The notes beneath the pieces are model-generated. The model ran no database searches and had not been told where the DNA came from. It saw nothing but the letters and a program-made list of their open reading frames with translations. Positions 18,222 through 29,229 of a DNA stretch of 64,000 bases are shown here, one piece after another. The position numbers and the translations under genes were made by a program. The DNA lies in assembly GCA_964036195.1 (NCBI GenBank), contig OZ038456.1, positions 3,348,001-3,412,000 on the forward strand. Reading direction: 5' to 3'. How positions within the stretch are numbered: the stretch's first letter is position 1; each line of letters starts with the position of its first letter. This stretch comes from Sphaerolaimus hirsutus (taxonomy: Eukaryota > Nematoda > Chromadorea > Monhysterida > Sphaerolaimidae).

Positions 18222-21200
18222 CTGGAAGCGGTTTAAATCCATTAATCGAACTCGTTCGAACTGTTTTGTATACCGTATTTCCTCGAAATAGCCCCAGGGG
18301 ATTTATTTTTCACAGTGCAAATTTTGAGGGGGTAAATCGAGGGGGGTACTTTGAGGGGGGTTACTATTTCGCCAGAATTTTTTGAAGTACTTATTAATTC
18401 GTCCTTTGTAAAGTACGCGTACGTAGGAAAATGCTCCACTAAGCGACATGTACCGTATTACCTCGACTTATCCCCTCCTTGAATTAACCCCCCCTCGAAT
18501 TAACCCCCCCCTCAAAATGGGCTGGGGAAATAATAACCCCCCCCTCGAAATATCCCCCCTTCGGAATTATGTACGTCATGTACATAATAAATACGTCATG
18601 TATACAATGTACATGATGTATATTACTGTTAATTTGCATTGCAGCTACACATAGACTAGTTTGTGTAGCTATCTACGTTTTTATGTCCAAATATATCCTG
18701 TTTGGACACATTTATAACCTGTTTTGGGTATGCAAATGCCTACTATTTACTACGATCCTTACGTAAATTTCTGACGAAATAATATAAAAAACCCTCGAAT
18801 AACCCCCCCCCCTCGAATTAACCCCCCTCAAATATTGCTGGCGAAAAAATAAGCCCCCATGGGGGTATTTCGAGGTAATACGGTATAAGCGTCTATAGAC
18901 TTGTCCTCACGTTACTCAGTCATTGTTTTTAACGCGTATTCTGCATTACACAGATCACAAACTGCAGTTTTTGGCAAAAACATTCTCCTTACCAACGATG
19001 GGTAAGTTCTCCAAAAAAAAACACTTTCTGTGTTTTGAGTTTTTCAAAAATGAATACCTGTGTTTTGAGTTTTTTTATCAAAAAAAACTTGAGTAACTCT
19101 GTTTTTATTTCTGTGTTTTTTGTTAAAACTCGAGTTTTTTGAGTTTTTTTCTAAAAAACTCAAGTTTTTGTCCAAAAAACTCGAGTTTTCCCCCAAAAAA
19201 TTCTGATTTACAGCATTTTGATGTGGAAACAGCGGTTTTCTTATAAAATATTGGTTTTGCACATGTTTTAACCCCACATAACATATGTGTATTCATTCAA
19301 GTGTCGAAAAAGTCCATAAAAATGTCCTCAATGAGGACATCCACCCACATCACAACACCAGCATCAACAAAATGCTCACAAACGACAATTTACGCAGTAC
19401 TCCAAAATTTTTCAATGGATGTGCACTGTATGGAAGACTACAGAATTGATTTGAACTACAACTAGATTTAAACATGTCCACCAGGAGATGTGCATGCCAT
19501 CTTTTATTTATTTTTTGTTCCATCATAAAATATGAATACATTATGTACATATTCACATGCATTACATGCATATCTTATCTTGTTAAACTGAATTCATGTG
19601 CGTTCTGAAAATGTGTTCAACCACTTCGCTGAAAAAAACTCAAAAACTCAAAAAACTTTTCTGTGTTTCCGTGTTTCTGTGTTTCTGTGTTCTCCAAAAA
19701 AAAACTCATTTGAGTTTTGAGTTTTTCAAAATTTGTGAGTTTCCGTGTTTCTGTGTAAAACAAAAACACAGAAACTCAATGAGTTTCTGTGTTCAATTTC
19801 TGTGTTTTTTCCATCGTTGCTCCTTACACTCATTTCAAGTCGGGGTATTTCCAGAGGGTATTTTATCATAAGCTCGCTCAGACCTCGGGAGGGGGGGGGG
19901 TATTTCTAGGGGGGGCTATTTCGGGGGGGGGGCTATTTCGAGGAAACACCGTAATGCCCCATTCGGCTGGTCTATAGTCTAAAGCCTATACCGTCCAAGC
20001 GCATCCTCAGACCTCTGTCGACGGTGTTGAGCGTGTTGCTGCCGGCCATGCTGCCGCAGTCGTCGCCGTCGTCGTTGTCCAAGTCCTTGCTGGCGCTCGC
20101 GTTGGCGCCGTTGCGCTCGTGGTGCAACTGGTGCGGTTTGGTGCGGTGCTGGTGCAACTGGTGGTTGGCGCCGGCCGCTGCCAACTGGTCGCCGGGGGAA
20201 TCGAGACGCTGCGCGTGCGCGTTCGCTTGGATCTGTGGCGTGTTTTAGGGATCGTTTTCACTGTTTTTTGATACTGCCGTTGGCGAACTGCGTCTCGGCT
20301 GTGCTTTTGTATGGTTGACACGCACACTAGTTGACAATGTGTATGTGTCAACTGGTTTGTGTCAACTCAGATTTCGGCTTCACGTGTCGCACAGCGATCT
20401 TCCAATGCACTTGCCGTAATATTTATTTTTCAACATTGCCGCAACCGCATTTGGAGATCGCTGTGCGACACGTCATGCAGAAATCTGTGTGTCAACCTGT
20501 GTCATCTGTATTGTGAAAAATATGTGTCAACCAGTGCGTGGGCCACCAATATCTCACTCATAACTACCGTATTTCCACGAAATACACCACCTCGAAATAC
20601 CACCCCCATCGAAATACCCCCTCAAAATGGTCGATATGAACTTAAACCCCTCCCCCCTCGAAAAACCCCCCTCCCCAAATTTAGTATCTAGAGAACAGAA
20701 ATGACAAAAACTATGGTTTGTCATCCGGGCAATGCAGAACACACGTTAAAAACAATGACTGTGTTGTGTGAACAGTGTTTATACTGTCTACATACTCATA
20801 CAAGTCTATAGAGTCTTATAAATGCCGATTATTGTTGCATTTTTCGACGTATGCGTACGTTTCAAACGACAATCTAGTACTGGAATTTCAAAAAAAAATT
20901 CTGGCGAAATAATAACCCCCCCTCGAAACACCCCCCTCGTTTAACCCCCCTCAAAATTACCACTCTGAAAAAATAAACCCCCTGGGGGTATTTCCATTGA
21001 ATACGGTAGTCCCTCCCCAAGCCACCGACCTGCTCGTTGCCGGGCAGGAGTCTGACGTCGGGCACGTGCGGCGACGACTCGTCCAGCTGCGTGGAGATCT
21101 GCTGCGCCGAGTAGCTGTGCGGAGGTGCCGTGCCCGCCAGCCGGGCGCCCAGTCGCTTCGTGTCGCGCGGCCCCCCTGCGCTTAGGCCGCACATCACCGG

Positions 21201-24200
21201 CGTGTGCTCTGCGGCGCAAAGTTGGTGCTCTGCACTCGCGCTTATTTTGTGTCGCGTTGGAAGCGTGCCAATGATAGTTGATGAATTCGGTTTTTGTGAT
21301 GCATGCGAATTCCCCACTTCATTTTTTTCTCAAAGAAGCAACTTTCGCTAAATGAGCTGATAGAAACGCGTCTGAAAATTTTGACGAAAGTACCGTATAT
21401 CCTTGAATAAGACCCCCCCTTGAATAATACCCCCCTCTTGAATAAGTCCCCCCTCTATGTAAAACGATCGATGAGCAACACACGAAAATGAAAACGAGAC
21501 AAACAGAAAAATAAAGCTTTGTCTGGGCTGATTCATCGAATGCAAATAGGGTTTGGTGTGTGAAACGAAAAATACAAAGAATGTTAGCCTACGGCCGGGA
21601 TACGTTGTTCGTGTTCTTGTTGAACTGGTCATTTTCTGCATTAGATGTGTTGACGGAATGCATACAAACAATGAATAAAGTGGAAGTTTTCCTGGAAGTT
21701 CTGAGAAAAAAATAACTCCCCCCCCCCCCGGAATAGTACCCCCCCCTTGAATAACTCCCCCCTTCCAAAACCTCTGACGGAATAATAACGCCCCTGGGGT
21801 CTTATTCAAGGATATACGGTACAATTCCCCTAAGTATACCGTATTTCCTCGAAATACCCCCCCCCCTCGAAATACCGCCCCCTCTCGAAATACCCCCCTC
21901 AAAATAGCCACTGTCAAACAATTACCCACCCATTCGAAATACCCCCCCCTAATTGTATGTAAGGGGAACATACATGACTAATGTCTGACAAAAAAAAATT
22001 CCCCAAGGTAATTATTCTACTAATTATGGTAATCAAAACGATCGTGCCGGCAAACGCACGAGTGCTGTCCCAAAAGTTATAAGTCTTCATTTCCCTGGCC
22101 GCCGCTTCAGACTGTATGCAGAGCATGCTTCCAGCAGCGGCTTCCAGCGGGAGCAGTACCAGACCCTGTAAAATGCCCTGTAAAATGTCAAATGTCATGT
22201 AAAGTGTCAAAAGTCATGTAAAATGCCCTGCAAAATGGCAAACGTTTGCCATTTTGCAGGGCATTTTCCATGACTTTAGACACTTTGCATGACATTTGTC
22301 ATTCGACAGGGCATTTTACAGTGTCTGGGATTGGCACCTGCTGCTGCTGTGCCGCTAGCGCTTTGGCTCGGCGTTCGCGCATCCGCTGGCACCGGTTCAC
22401 GTAGCACACGACCGCCAGCTCGACCATGGTGCCGAACACGAACGTGATGCATCCTGTGCGGTTTGTGCTTGGATTTCGTGTCTGGATTCCTTCCGGTGTT
22501 ATAGCACCTGCATCATCATTAGCATTCGAAAATCACCTAGGTATATATTTAGGTGATTTATAAATTTTTTTATTTTTTCGAAATCAGAGTGATACGAAAT
22601 ACCGTATTTCCTCGAAATACCCCCCGGGGGGTGATTGTTTCATAGTGGTCCCGAGAGGGGGGGGGGGGGTTAAACGAGGGGGGGGTATTTCGAGGGGGGG
22701 GGTTATTATTTCACAAGAAACTTTTTGAAAACCAAGTACAAAATTGTCGTCTGAAACGTACGCAGACGTCGAAAAATGCAACAAAAACTGCCATTTATAA
22801 GGTTCTGTAGACTAATATTAGTATGTAGGTGGTATGTACACTGTTCTAACGTGACACCGACATTGTTTTAACGTGTGTTCTGCAGTACACAGAACACAAA
22901 CTACAGTTATTGTCATGTACGTTCCCTTTACACTCAATTTGGGGGGGGGGGGTATTTCGAGGGGGGGGTGATTGTTTCATAGTGGTCCCGAGAGGGGGGG
23001 GGGGTCAAACGAGGGGGGGGGGGTATTTCGAGGAAATACGGTATATTTCCTACCCATATTCTCCTCAAAATTCGTCATTTTATCGAATGCTTATCGACAT
23101 CAGCCACTTTTATGTACCGTATTACCTCGAAATACCCCCAGGGGGTTTATTATTTCGCCAGCAAAATTGGAAGGGGGGATAATTCGAGGGGGGGGGGTTT
23201 ATTCGAGGGGGGGATCTATTATTTCGCCAGAAATTTTCGGAAATTCCCCATACGCAGACGTAGAAAAATCGAACACTTACATAGATGTATATGTGTTTAT
23301 AGGCATATATAGCTGTATATACACAAAAAACCTTCCCTAACGTCACTTATCGTCAGTTTTAACGTGTGTTCTGCATTGTACAGATCAAAAACTGCGGTAT
23401 TTGTCATGTACGTTCACGTTACACTCAATTTTAGGGGGGGTATTTCGAGGGGGGGGTTTATTATTTCCTCAGCCGAAATTTAGGGGGGGTATTTCGAGGG
23501 GGGGGGGGGTTAATACAAGGGGGGGGTTAATTCGAGGTAATACGGTAATCAATTTTGCGGTGAAATTTACGTTCGCATTTTGCGGCGCGCTGTAATTCAA
23601 GCTTCATGGAAATATTCGCAGAAACCGACAATACTATTGTCTCGACGGCCAAAAATTTCACGGCTAAAATTATCAATTTGCCGAACCAACCGAGCATCCA
23701 CACGTCCATCGCTTTCACATAGGACACCCGCGGCAGATTCTTCAGAATATTGCCGAACTGCGAACACGACAACTTTTCAAACACTCAAATGTGCCTTAAA
23801 TACACAATTTGGCACTGAGCCAACCTGGAACGTAAGTGCTAGCAACGAGCTGACGCCCACAGTCGTTCTAGCTGGCAGCGCTTTGGGGTCCATGCAAAAT
23901 GCCACCCATGACACCATTATTGTCAAATAGGTGGGCACGTATGCTTGCAGTATGTAAAAGCCGTAGCGCCTTTGAAATACAAATGTGACTGAAAGATCGT
24001 CCCACCTGAGAGAAGTGTGCAAGTTTTCAGATAATAATATAATCACTGCAGGCTGCTTTTTTACGTTCAGGGGGCACTCCCAGACCCTGTAAAAACCCTG
24101 TTAAAGTGTCAAAGACCCACATAAAATGTCGTGTGTCATGTAAAAGACCGTGTAAAATGTCATGTGTCATGTAAAAGACCCGGTAAAATGTCATGTGGCA

Positions 24201-27200
24201 TGTAAAAGATCCTGTAAAGTGTCAAATGTCATGTAAAAGATCCTGTAAAGTGTCATGTGTATCCCAACCTATTTTTATCATATCCAAATCTTATGTTGTC
24301 GTATGCAAATCTTATGTCAAAAAGTAAAATTTGGATACAAAGAAAATATTTGGATACCAAAAAGATCAAGACTTGGATACACAGGAGACCTAACAGAGTG
24401 GCGCCAAGTAAAAAATCGAAATAACAAACCATCCATTCGGATATTCCAGCGTGAGATTTTCCGCCCTCCAGGCTATCAAGTTGAAATCAGGTAATAATAT
24501 AGGTTTCATCAATGTGATAGGATTTTCGAACCAGGTCAAGTGAACTTCATCAGCATTGTGTGAATATGATTCGAACACCAGTGAACATTGCTGGGTGATT
24601 TTTGAATTCTTTTGTCCCATAATGTGTGCGTAATATTCATTTTTACCACATACCATATTTCCTCGAAATAGCACCCCCTCGAAATGCTTTCCCTCAAAAT
24701 GGTCACTATGAATTAATAACTCCCCTCTAAATACCAGAGTTGCGAAAGTGTATTTACACTTACCCGAAATACCCGGGTAAATGGGTATTTATATTTACAC
24801 TTACACTTACACTTTCATAAAATACCCATACACTTTTTTTACACTTTCCTGAGCAAAATACCCGGGTACAGAAAGTGTATTTTTTTTCTCAGATGGCCCT
24901 GTTTTATGCTTTTGAGAAAGCATAAAATAGGGTCATGTACAAAAAATAACTGCACAGTGCACACATGCAGTTATGCATTGAATGTTGAAAATATGACAAA
25001 TGTACAAACTAGCCTTTAATCTCCAACCTTTGATCAGTACTTACGGTATTCTACAGTTCATCATACTTTTGTAAAAAAAGGACAAGATCAATGGAAATTC
25101 ACCAGCTGGACACAAAGTCAACTGGCTTTTGCATTGACATTTGGTGCATGTCCATTCTTGCATTTAAACAGTGTGTATTGCATTGCTTAATCAGTAAAAT
25201 ATAAACACTGAAAAAGTGCCATTATTAGGGAACTTCATACCACTACAGTATTTGTTACAGTCTGAAATGTTTTATAAAATGCAGTAAAATGTGAAAAAAT
25301 GCATGAAAATGACAAATAAAGTGATCTAGAGGTGAAAACAGTGGTGTTTTTAATGCTCAACAGTGGTGTTTTTTAATGCTCAACAGTGAGAGCTCTTTCT
25401 AAAAATTTTTTACACTTACACTTTTTTTTACACTTTCGTAGGTATTTTTAAAATACCTTACACTTTTGGTATCCATACTCAAAATTTGGAAAGTGTATTT
25501 ACACTTACACTTACACTTTCCAAAAATACCGGTATTTTAACAACTCTGCTAAATACCCCCGTCTGTACATGATGTAAATTGTTTTGGCTGCGAGCTTGCA
25601 TCGCAGCTACACATACACTAGTTTATGTAGTGATGTAGGTACGTTGATATGTCCAAATTTATCATATTTTAACATATTTATTACCGGTTTGGTGTATTTA
25701 AAAGCATATTCTTTACTATGAATTTCACAAACATCTCGGACGAAATTATTTACGCCCCTCGAAATACCCCTTCCCTCGTTTACCCCTCTCTCAAAATTTG
25801 CACTATGAAAAAATAAAACCCATGGGGTATTTTGACCCACCTGTGTATCAAATGGGAATGCTCTGAGATCTAAATTGCAGGGAGCTTTCACGCCCATTCT
25901 GTAATTGATCCACACTGTGCCATTCTGAAAGAAGTTTATATTTATACTCGGCGGACCGCAAAGTATGCGCCCAAAATTATTTATGTATTGGTCGATAACA
26001 CGCGAGTTGGATACTTATGTATGCACTTCCACAAAAAGAAAAATATTTAAATTAAAGAAAAAGGCGGAGTCGCGTACAAATGAGGAATGTTTTTTCCCGT
26101 CATGTTTTTTCTTTTTAGCTGGAATTATTTAAATTTTATTAATGATGACGTCATGGTGGAGTGTTTCCTTCAGAAAAATGCATAGCATGCGTTCCGCCGA
26201 GTATTCATATTTTTATCTAATCTCAGGATTCTTTCACACAAAATGGAACTTACCTCATACAAAATGAACATGATGTTGTCAGTGGGCGACTTGTGTATAC
26301 TGCTGTGCTTTGAGTTCATAATGCACGTGTTTGGAGTCCAAATTTCCTGGACATACTTTGACTCCATGGTGATGTTTCTCTTGCAGGCGGACATGTTCGC
26401 GAATGATAGTGCCGGGTCGTACCTGGGTTTGTACACAGTTTACTGTGGTCAGAGGTTAATTCCCGCAAAAGGAGATGTGAAATGAGAAGTGAAATGAGAA
26501 AAAATAAAATTAAAAAAAGCGTAAAGGATGAATTTTAACTTAGAAATCATTGTTTCTGATGACGGTAATGATGATTTAGTTGGGAACGTGCCGATTTTTC
26601 ACTTGTGTCAGAACTTTGACAATGCAAATGTTACTCTTTTCAAAAAACTATTTAACTTCCCATCTCACTTCCCATTTCACTTGTCACTTCCCATTTCACT
26701 TGTCACTTCCCATTTCACTTGTCACTTCCCATTTCACTTGTCACTTCCCATTTCCCATCTCACTTCCCATTTCCCATCTCACTTCCCATTTCCCATCTCA
26801 CTTCTCCTTTCAGAGAATTGGCACCAGCCCAAATCGTCAACTAAAAATGATCCACTCACCAGAGCTGCGAGAACAAGATATCAATCTCGAAATCTGAGGT
26901 GATCTCGTTCAGCGAGCTGATGTCCTGCACGTGCATCTCGATCTGCACCAACACGGCCTCGTCGCCCTCCGGCAGCATCTTGGTGTAGTTCTTGAAGATT
27001 TCCTTGGTGATGGCGCCTTCGTTCAAGCTGCCCGGCGCGCACCGGTCGCGCTTAGCTGTTGCCTGTTTGTGACAGGTTTCTGTATTACCTTGAATTAACC
27101 CCCCTCGAATTTAGCTCCCCTCAAAATGGGCTGGGGAAATAATAACCCCCCCTCGAAATACCCCCCCGGAATGATGTACATCATGTATGCAATGTACATG

Positions 27201-27852
27201 ATGTATTTATTACAGCTAATTTGCATTGCAGCTAAAATAGACAGACACTAGCTAGCTATATACATTTTTATGTCCACATATCCTGTTTGGATACATTTAT
27301 CACCTGTGTTGGGTATGCAAATGCCTACTATTTACTACGATCCTTATGAAAATTTCTGACGAAAAAATAAATCTCCCGCAAATAAGACCCCCTCGAATTA
27401 AACCCCCTTCAAATTTTGCTGGCGAAATAATAAACCCCAATGGGGTACTTCGAGGTAATATTTACGGTAGTTTAGAATTTAGATCCATTCTGCCCGATCG
27501 ATTCGATTTTTGTGATAAGAGGTGCAACTTACGGAGCCTTTAAAATGCCCTGTAAAATGTTGAGTGTCATGCAAAATGTCGAAAGTCAGGTAAAATGCCC
27601 TGTTAAATGGCAGACAGTGTACTGGGCATTTTACATGGTATTTGCCGTTTTACAGGGCATTTTACACGTCATTTGCTATTTTTCTGTGTATTTCACAGTG
27701 CAATTACCGTTTTACAGGGCACTTTACATGACAATTTCCATTTTACAGGGCATTTTACATGACAATTTCCATTTTACAGAGTGTGGGAGTGCCCCCTGAC
27801 TGACCAAAGTGAACTGGTTGGACAGCATGGTGGCCCACAGTACGGCGCTCAT
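17989..27852 (-). CDS. Cys-loop ligand-gated ion channel subunit, anion-type (11 exons)
   Basis: Pentameric ligand-gated channel subunit of the plasma membrane. Exons joined in phase: 27805-27852, 26860-27062, 26254-26422, 25841-25924, 24430-24590, 23825-24005, 23691-23757, 22338-22453, 21030-21227, 19992-20232, 17989-18221, giving 1701 nt and 566 residues. The Cys-loop (Cys156-Cys170 with 13 residues between, containing FPFD) spans exons 4-5. TM1 and TM2 are in exon 6, with PAR at 266-268 just before TM2, which marks GABA/glycine/GluCl-type anion channels. TM3 is in exon 8. A long His/Asn/Asp-rich cytoplasmic loop occupies exons 9-11. TM4 is near 527-546 and a 20-residue tail ends the protein. 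The loop-C cysteine pair of glycine and glutamate receptors is absent; an extra Cys pair lies in exon 3. It may be an orphan invertebrate chloride channel (pHCl-like); ligand unknown. The least certain parts are exon 1, the 5' edge of exon 9 (21206 also possible) and the 3' edge of exon 10 (20013 also possible). Confidence 0.87.
18451..18885. mobile_element. TA-MITE with C/G tracts (TTACCTCGA subtype), nested
   Basis: Inverted ends TACCGTATTACCTCGA and its complement, flanked by TA, inserted in a relative of itself. Confidence 0.75.
18993..19819. mobile_element. hAT-like non-autonomous element with AAAACTC/GAGTTTT repeats
   Basis: Ends CAACGATGG...CCATCGTTG with an exact 8-bp target duplication CTCCTTAC (18985-18992 and 19820-19827). 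The interior consists largely of inverted GAGTTTTT and TCTGTGTTT motifs, with an unrelated AT-rich centre. Confidence 0.8.
19992..20232 (-). CDS. channel exon 10: cytoplasmic loop
   Basis: GC-rich. Acceptor CGCCACAG before 20232, donor after 19992 (GTATAG). A donor after 20013 (GTCTGA) would also keep phase. Encodes a His/Gln/Asn-rich stretch and an acidic DLDNDDGDD run. Confidence 0.75.
20316..20553. mobile_element. MITE with CACACTAGTTGACA ends
   Basis: Starts GCACACTAGTTGACAATG and ends with the inverted GTCAACCAGTGCGTGGGCC. The interior repeats GTGTCAAC and has inverted TGTCGCACAGCGATCT copies. Intronic. Confidence 0.7.
20565..21008. mobile_element. TA-MITE with C/G tracts in channel intron 9
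   Basis: Ends TACCGTATTTCCACGAAATA and its degenerate complement, TA on both sides. Its right end is about 20 bp from the splice donor of exon 9. Confidence 0.7.
21030..21227 (-). CDS. channel exon 9: cytoplasmic loop
   Basis: GC-rich frame ending LLPGNEQ before donor GTCGGT. The acceptor is either just before 21227 or just before 21206; both keep phase. No membrane segment. Confidence 0.7.
21391..21821. mobile_element. TA-MITE with C/G tracts (TATCCTTGAATAAG subtype)
   Basis: Inverted ends TACCGTATATCCTTGAATAA and complement. Intronic (channel intron 8). Confidence 0.75.
21837..22031. mobile_element. TA-MITE with C/G tracts, degenerate right end
   Basis: Left end TACCGTATTTCCTCGAAATA is clear; the right end (ATTATTCTACTAATTATGGTA) is eroded. 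Confidence 0.55.
22159..22337. mobile_element. MITE rich in GTAAAATGCCCTG, touching a splice donor
   Basis: Interior is an imperfect palindrome of GTAAAATG(T/C)C units. The right end, read on the minus strand, CAGGTGCCAATCCCAGACAC, resembles the terminus CAGGGGGCACTCCCAGACCC of a related copy at 24069. The splice donor of channel exon 8 (CAG/GTGCCA) falls inside this terminus. Confidence 0.65.
22338..22453 (-). CDS. channel exon 8: TM3
   Basis: Encodes [19 protein letters not shown] TM3 then a basic, Gln-rich start of the cytoplasmic loop. Acceptor CCGCACAG, donor GTGCCA. Confidence 0.88.
22600..23043. mobile_element. TA-MITE with C/G tracts
   Basis: Inverted ends TACCGTATTTCCTCGAAATA; G runs of 10 or more. 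Channel intron 7. Confidence 0.8.
23115..23547. mobile_element. TA-MITE with C/G tracts (TTACCTCGA subtype)
   Basis: Inverted ends TACCGTATTACCTCGAAATA; TA flanks. Channel intron 7, next to the preceding element. Confidence 0.8.
23691..23757 (-). CDS. channel exon 7: TM2-TM3 linker
   Basis: Encodes [20 protein letters not shown], the conserved extracellular linker before TM3. Acceptor GTTCGCAG, donor GTTGGT, one base carried to exon 8. Confidence 0.9.
23825..24005 (-). CDS. channel exon 6: end of ligand domain, TM1, TM2
   Basis: Encodes the pre-TM1 strand ending QRRYGFY, TM1, the PAR motif and the pore-lining TM2. Acceptor TTCTCTCAG, donor GTTGGC. Confidence 0.92.
24069..24260. mobile_element. 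GTAAAATG-type MITE copy
   Basis: Starts CAGGGGGCACTCCCAGACCC then repeats CATGTAAAAGACC(C)TGTAAAATGT several times. The far end is not clear. It lies about 60 bp upstream (minus strand) of the exon 6 acceptor. Confidence 0.55.
24430..24590 (-). CDS. channel exon 5: second half of Cys-loop and ligand domain
   Basis: Starts with Gln-Cys, the second cysteine of the Cys-loop, and ends YPNG. Two bases carried to exon 6. Confidence 0.9.
24651..25834. mobile_element. TA-MITE with C/G tracts, split by fold-back element
   Basis: Left end TACCATATTTCCTCGAAATA; right side eroded. Contains the fold-back element 24735-25548. Confidence 0.55.
24735..25548. mobile_element. fold-back element with CAGAGTTG ends, 8-bp target duplication
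   Basis: Ends CAGAGTTG and CAACTCTG with exact duplication CTAAATAC on both sides. The interior is full of (TT)ACACTTACACTTTC-type repeats in both orientations. Target size is hAT-like. Confidence 0.8.
25841..25924 (-). CDS. channel exon 4: first half of Cys-loop
   Basis: Encodes the strand leading into Cys then [11 protein letters not shown]. Acceptor CTTTCAG, donor GTGGGT, phase 0 on both sides. Confidence 0.9.
25944..26204. mobile_element. MITE with ATACTCGGCGGA ends
   Basis: Inverted ends ATACTCGGCGGA (25944) and TCCGCCGAGTAT (26193-26204); AT-rich centre. Channel intron 3. Confidence 0.6.
26254..26422 (-). CDS. channel exon 3: ligand domain (loop A region)
   Basis: Encodes YDPALSF through [13 protein letters not shown] to FILYE. 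Consensus donor GTAAGT. Holds two extra cysteines about 20 residues apart. Confidence 0.9.
26645..26815 (+). repeat. minisatellite CACTTCCCATTTC
   Basis: Tandem 15-21-bp units alternating CACTTCCCATTTCACTTGT and CACTTCCCATTTCCCATCT. Lies just past the exon 2 donor. The apparent ORFs over it come from the repeat. Confidence 0.85.
26860..27062 (-). CDS. channel exon 2: start of ligand domain
   Basis: Encodes the N-terminal helix and first strands ([16 protein letters not shown]), the region before loop A. Acceptor ACAAACAG; donor GTGAGT. Confidence 0.88.
27080..27469. mobile_element. TA-MITE with C/G tracts (TTACCTTGAATTA subtype)
   Basis: Ends TGTATTACCTTGAATTAAC and a degenerate complement ending ACGGTA. 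Channel intron 1. Confidence 0.65.
27535..27800. mobile_element. GTAAAATG-type MITE next to exon 1 donor
   Basis: Palindromic arrays of AAAATGCCCTGTAAAATG. The right end is the complement of CAGGGGGCACTCCCACAC, four bases outside the splice donor of channel exon 1. Confidence 0.65.
27805..27852 (-). CDS. channel exon 1: start codon and signal peptide (probable)
   Basis: ATG at 27852 followed by a hydrophobic 16-codon stretch ending before GTCAGT. It joins exon 2 in phase and makes a plausible secretion signal. Support is weaker than for the other exons because such a short exon has little intrinsic signal. Confidence 0.55.
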
Positions 27853-28165
27853 GGATGCCAGTCTTCGGATAGAGCTGATCCACTGCGCCTGCAACGTTGT
27901 TCTCGCTTTTCGATTGCAAAAGCATTGGATTCCCTTGAAGAAATGGCGCTGCGCACACTGTAACACCACAGAAATCTGGGTGACATGTAAATCTGTTTTG
28001 AACACATTCAGTTTTGAGTTCACCAGAATGAGATGTTAGTCAACTGCTGTTGACGGCGATAAAAACTCATTCATTGTGGGAAATTTGTTCGAAACGGATG
28101 CACGAGTTTCCAAAATTTCGACGCTGTACCAGCGTGCGCGGCTACAATGATCGCAATTTCATCAA

Positions 28166-28425
28166 TACCGTATTTCCTCGAATTACCCCCGGGGAGTTGA
28201 TTTTTTCAGAGTGGAAATTGTGAGGGGGGTATTTCGGGGGGGGGGGGTTATTAGTTCGCCAAAAATTGAAATCCCAGTACTAACTTCGTGTTTGTAATGT
28301 ACACATAAATTCAGTCTCTATACACTAAATTTGGGGGGTATTTCAAGGGGGGTGGGGTTATAAATTCAGTGTCCATTTTTAGGGGAGGGGGTATTTCGAG
28401 GGGGGTGTTTCGAGAAAACACGGTA
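28166..28425. mobile_element. TA-MITE with C/G tracts
   Basis: Ends TACCGTATTTCCTCGAATTA and a degenerate inverted copy ending ACACGGTA. Lies just upstream of the channel gene. Confidence 0.7.
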
Positions 28426-28434
28426 AATATCGAC

Positions 28435-28600
28435 ACCAACATGCAAAAACGACTGCGTGTGCGCGTCGGCGCGCATAGGTCTCGCTGGCGCCGCTCCACT
28501 ATATTCCTTCGTGCCGCCCGCTGCAGCCCACTGCGCAGTGCAACGCCGAGCGTTTGTGTCTACTGATTTGTTTGCGTTCTCGACGGCTGATTTCTTTGAC
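28435..28600. promoter_or_regulatory. GC-rich block upstream of channel gene
   Basis: CpG-rich stretch in AT-rich surroundings, about 600 bp upstream of the proposed start codon on the minus strand. Could be promoter or 5' UTR exon. No TATA or defined motif seen. Confidence 0.3.
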
Positions 28601-29229
28601 GCGGCTCCCTGTGAATTGACGTTCGATTGATTCAAAAGTGTATTTGGGTGTTTACGGTATTTTTATGAATATTTGGTCGGTTTTTGAGATGAAATTGGGT
28701 GAAATTGTTTTCCGAAAGACTAGGCTACGTGGAACGGGGCGATTGCGACCGCTCGGGATGTGAAACTGGAAAAAGTGGATTAAAGGTGATGATATCTTTA
28801 CATATTTTTTTATAAGAAAGCCTGTCAGAGTCGGTCTAGAATTTCCACATGCCGCATACACTGCGCATAAATGTGTATCAAAATAAGTTGAAAAATAATA
28901 GATATATAGCTCATGTGAGAAATTTATTTAGCCCGACTCGTTTTTCGGGCAGCCCATTCATTATTTTGGAAAAAAATATGCCATTAGATTGAAAAGTCAA
29001 TTAAAAACAAATATGCACTCAAAGAAACCTGTCGGGTTAATTAAATTTAGTCGCAGAACAAATATAGAAGGTGGTTATTAGAAGAACGTCATCCAGTCTA
29101 TAGCGTACTTGAAAAGAGAGAAAAACTGGGATTAATATGATGTTGCGATTAAAAGTGCCCGGGCAATTGACAGAGAGTTGCAAGCGGGTTATCAAATAGC
29201 ACGTGGCAATCTTTGCCAGGTATTATTTA
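28601..29229. other. AT-rich DNA, nothing recognised
   Basis: No convincing ORF or repeat. Confidence 0.4.

Larger units (their letters stand above)
18271..19953. mobile_element. TA-MITE with C/G tracts, split by two nested insertions
   Basis: Left end TACCGTATTTCCTCGAAATA at 18271; right end a degenerate inverted copy at about 19925-19953. It has been entered by a second member (18451-18885) and by an hAT-like element (18993-19819). Lies in intron 10 of the channel gene. Confidence 0.7.

Noticed and set aside
17913-18242. 109-codon frame overlapping the channel's last exon
   Set aside because: The neighbouring frame encodes TM4 and joins exon 10 in phase; this one is a shadow.
26528-26902. 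Ser/His/Phe-rich ORFs
   Set aside because: They arise from the CACTTCCCATTTC minisatellite.
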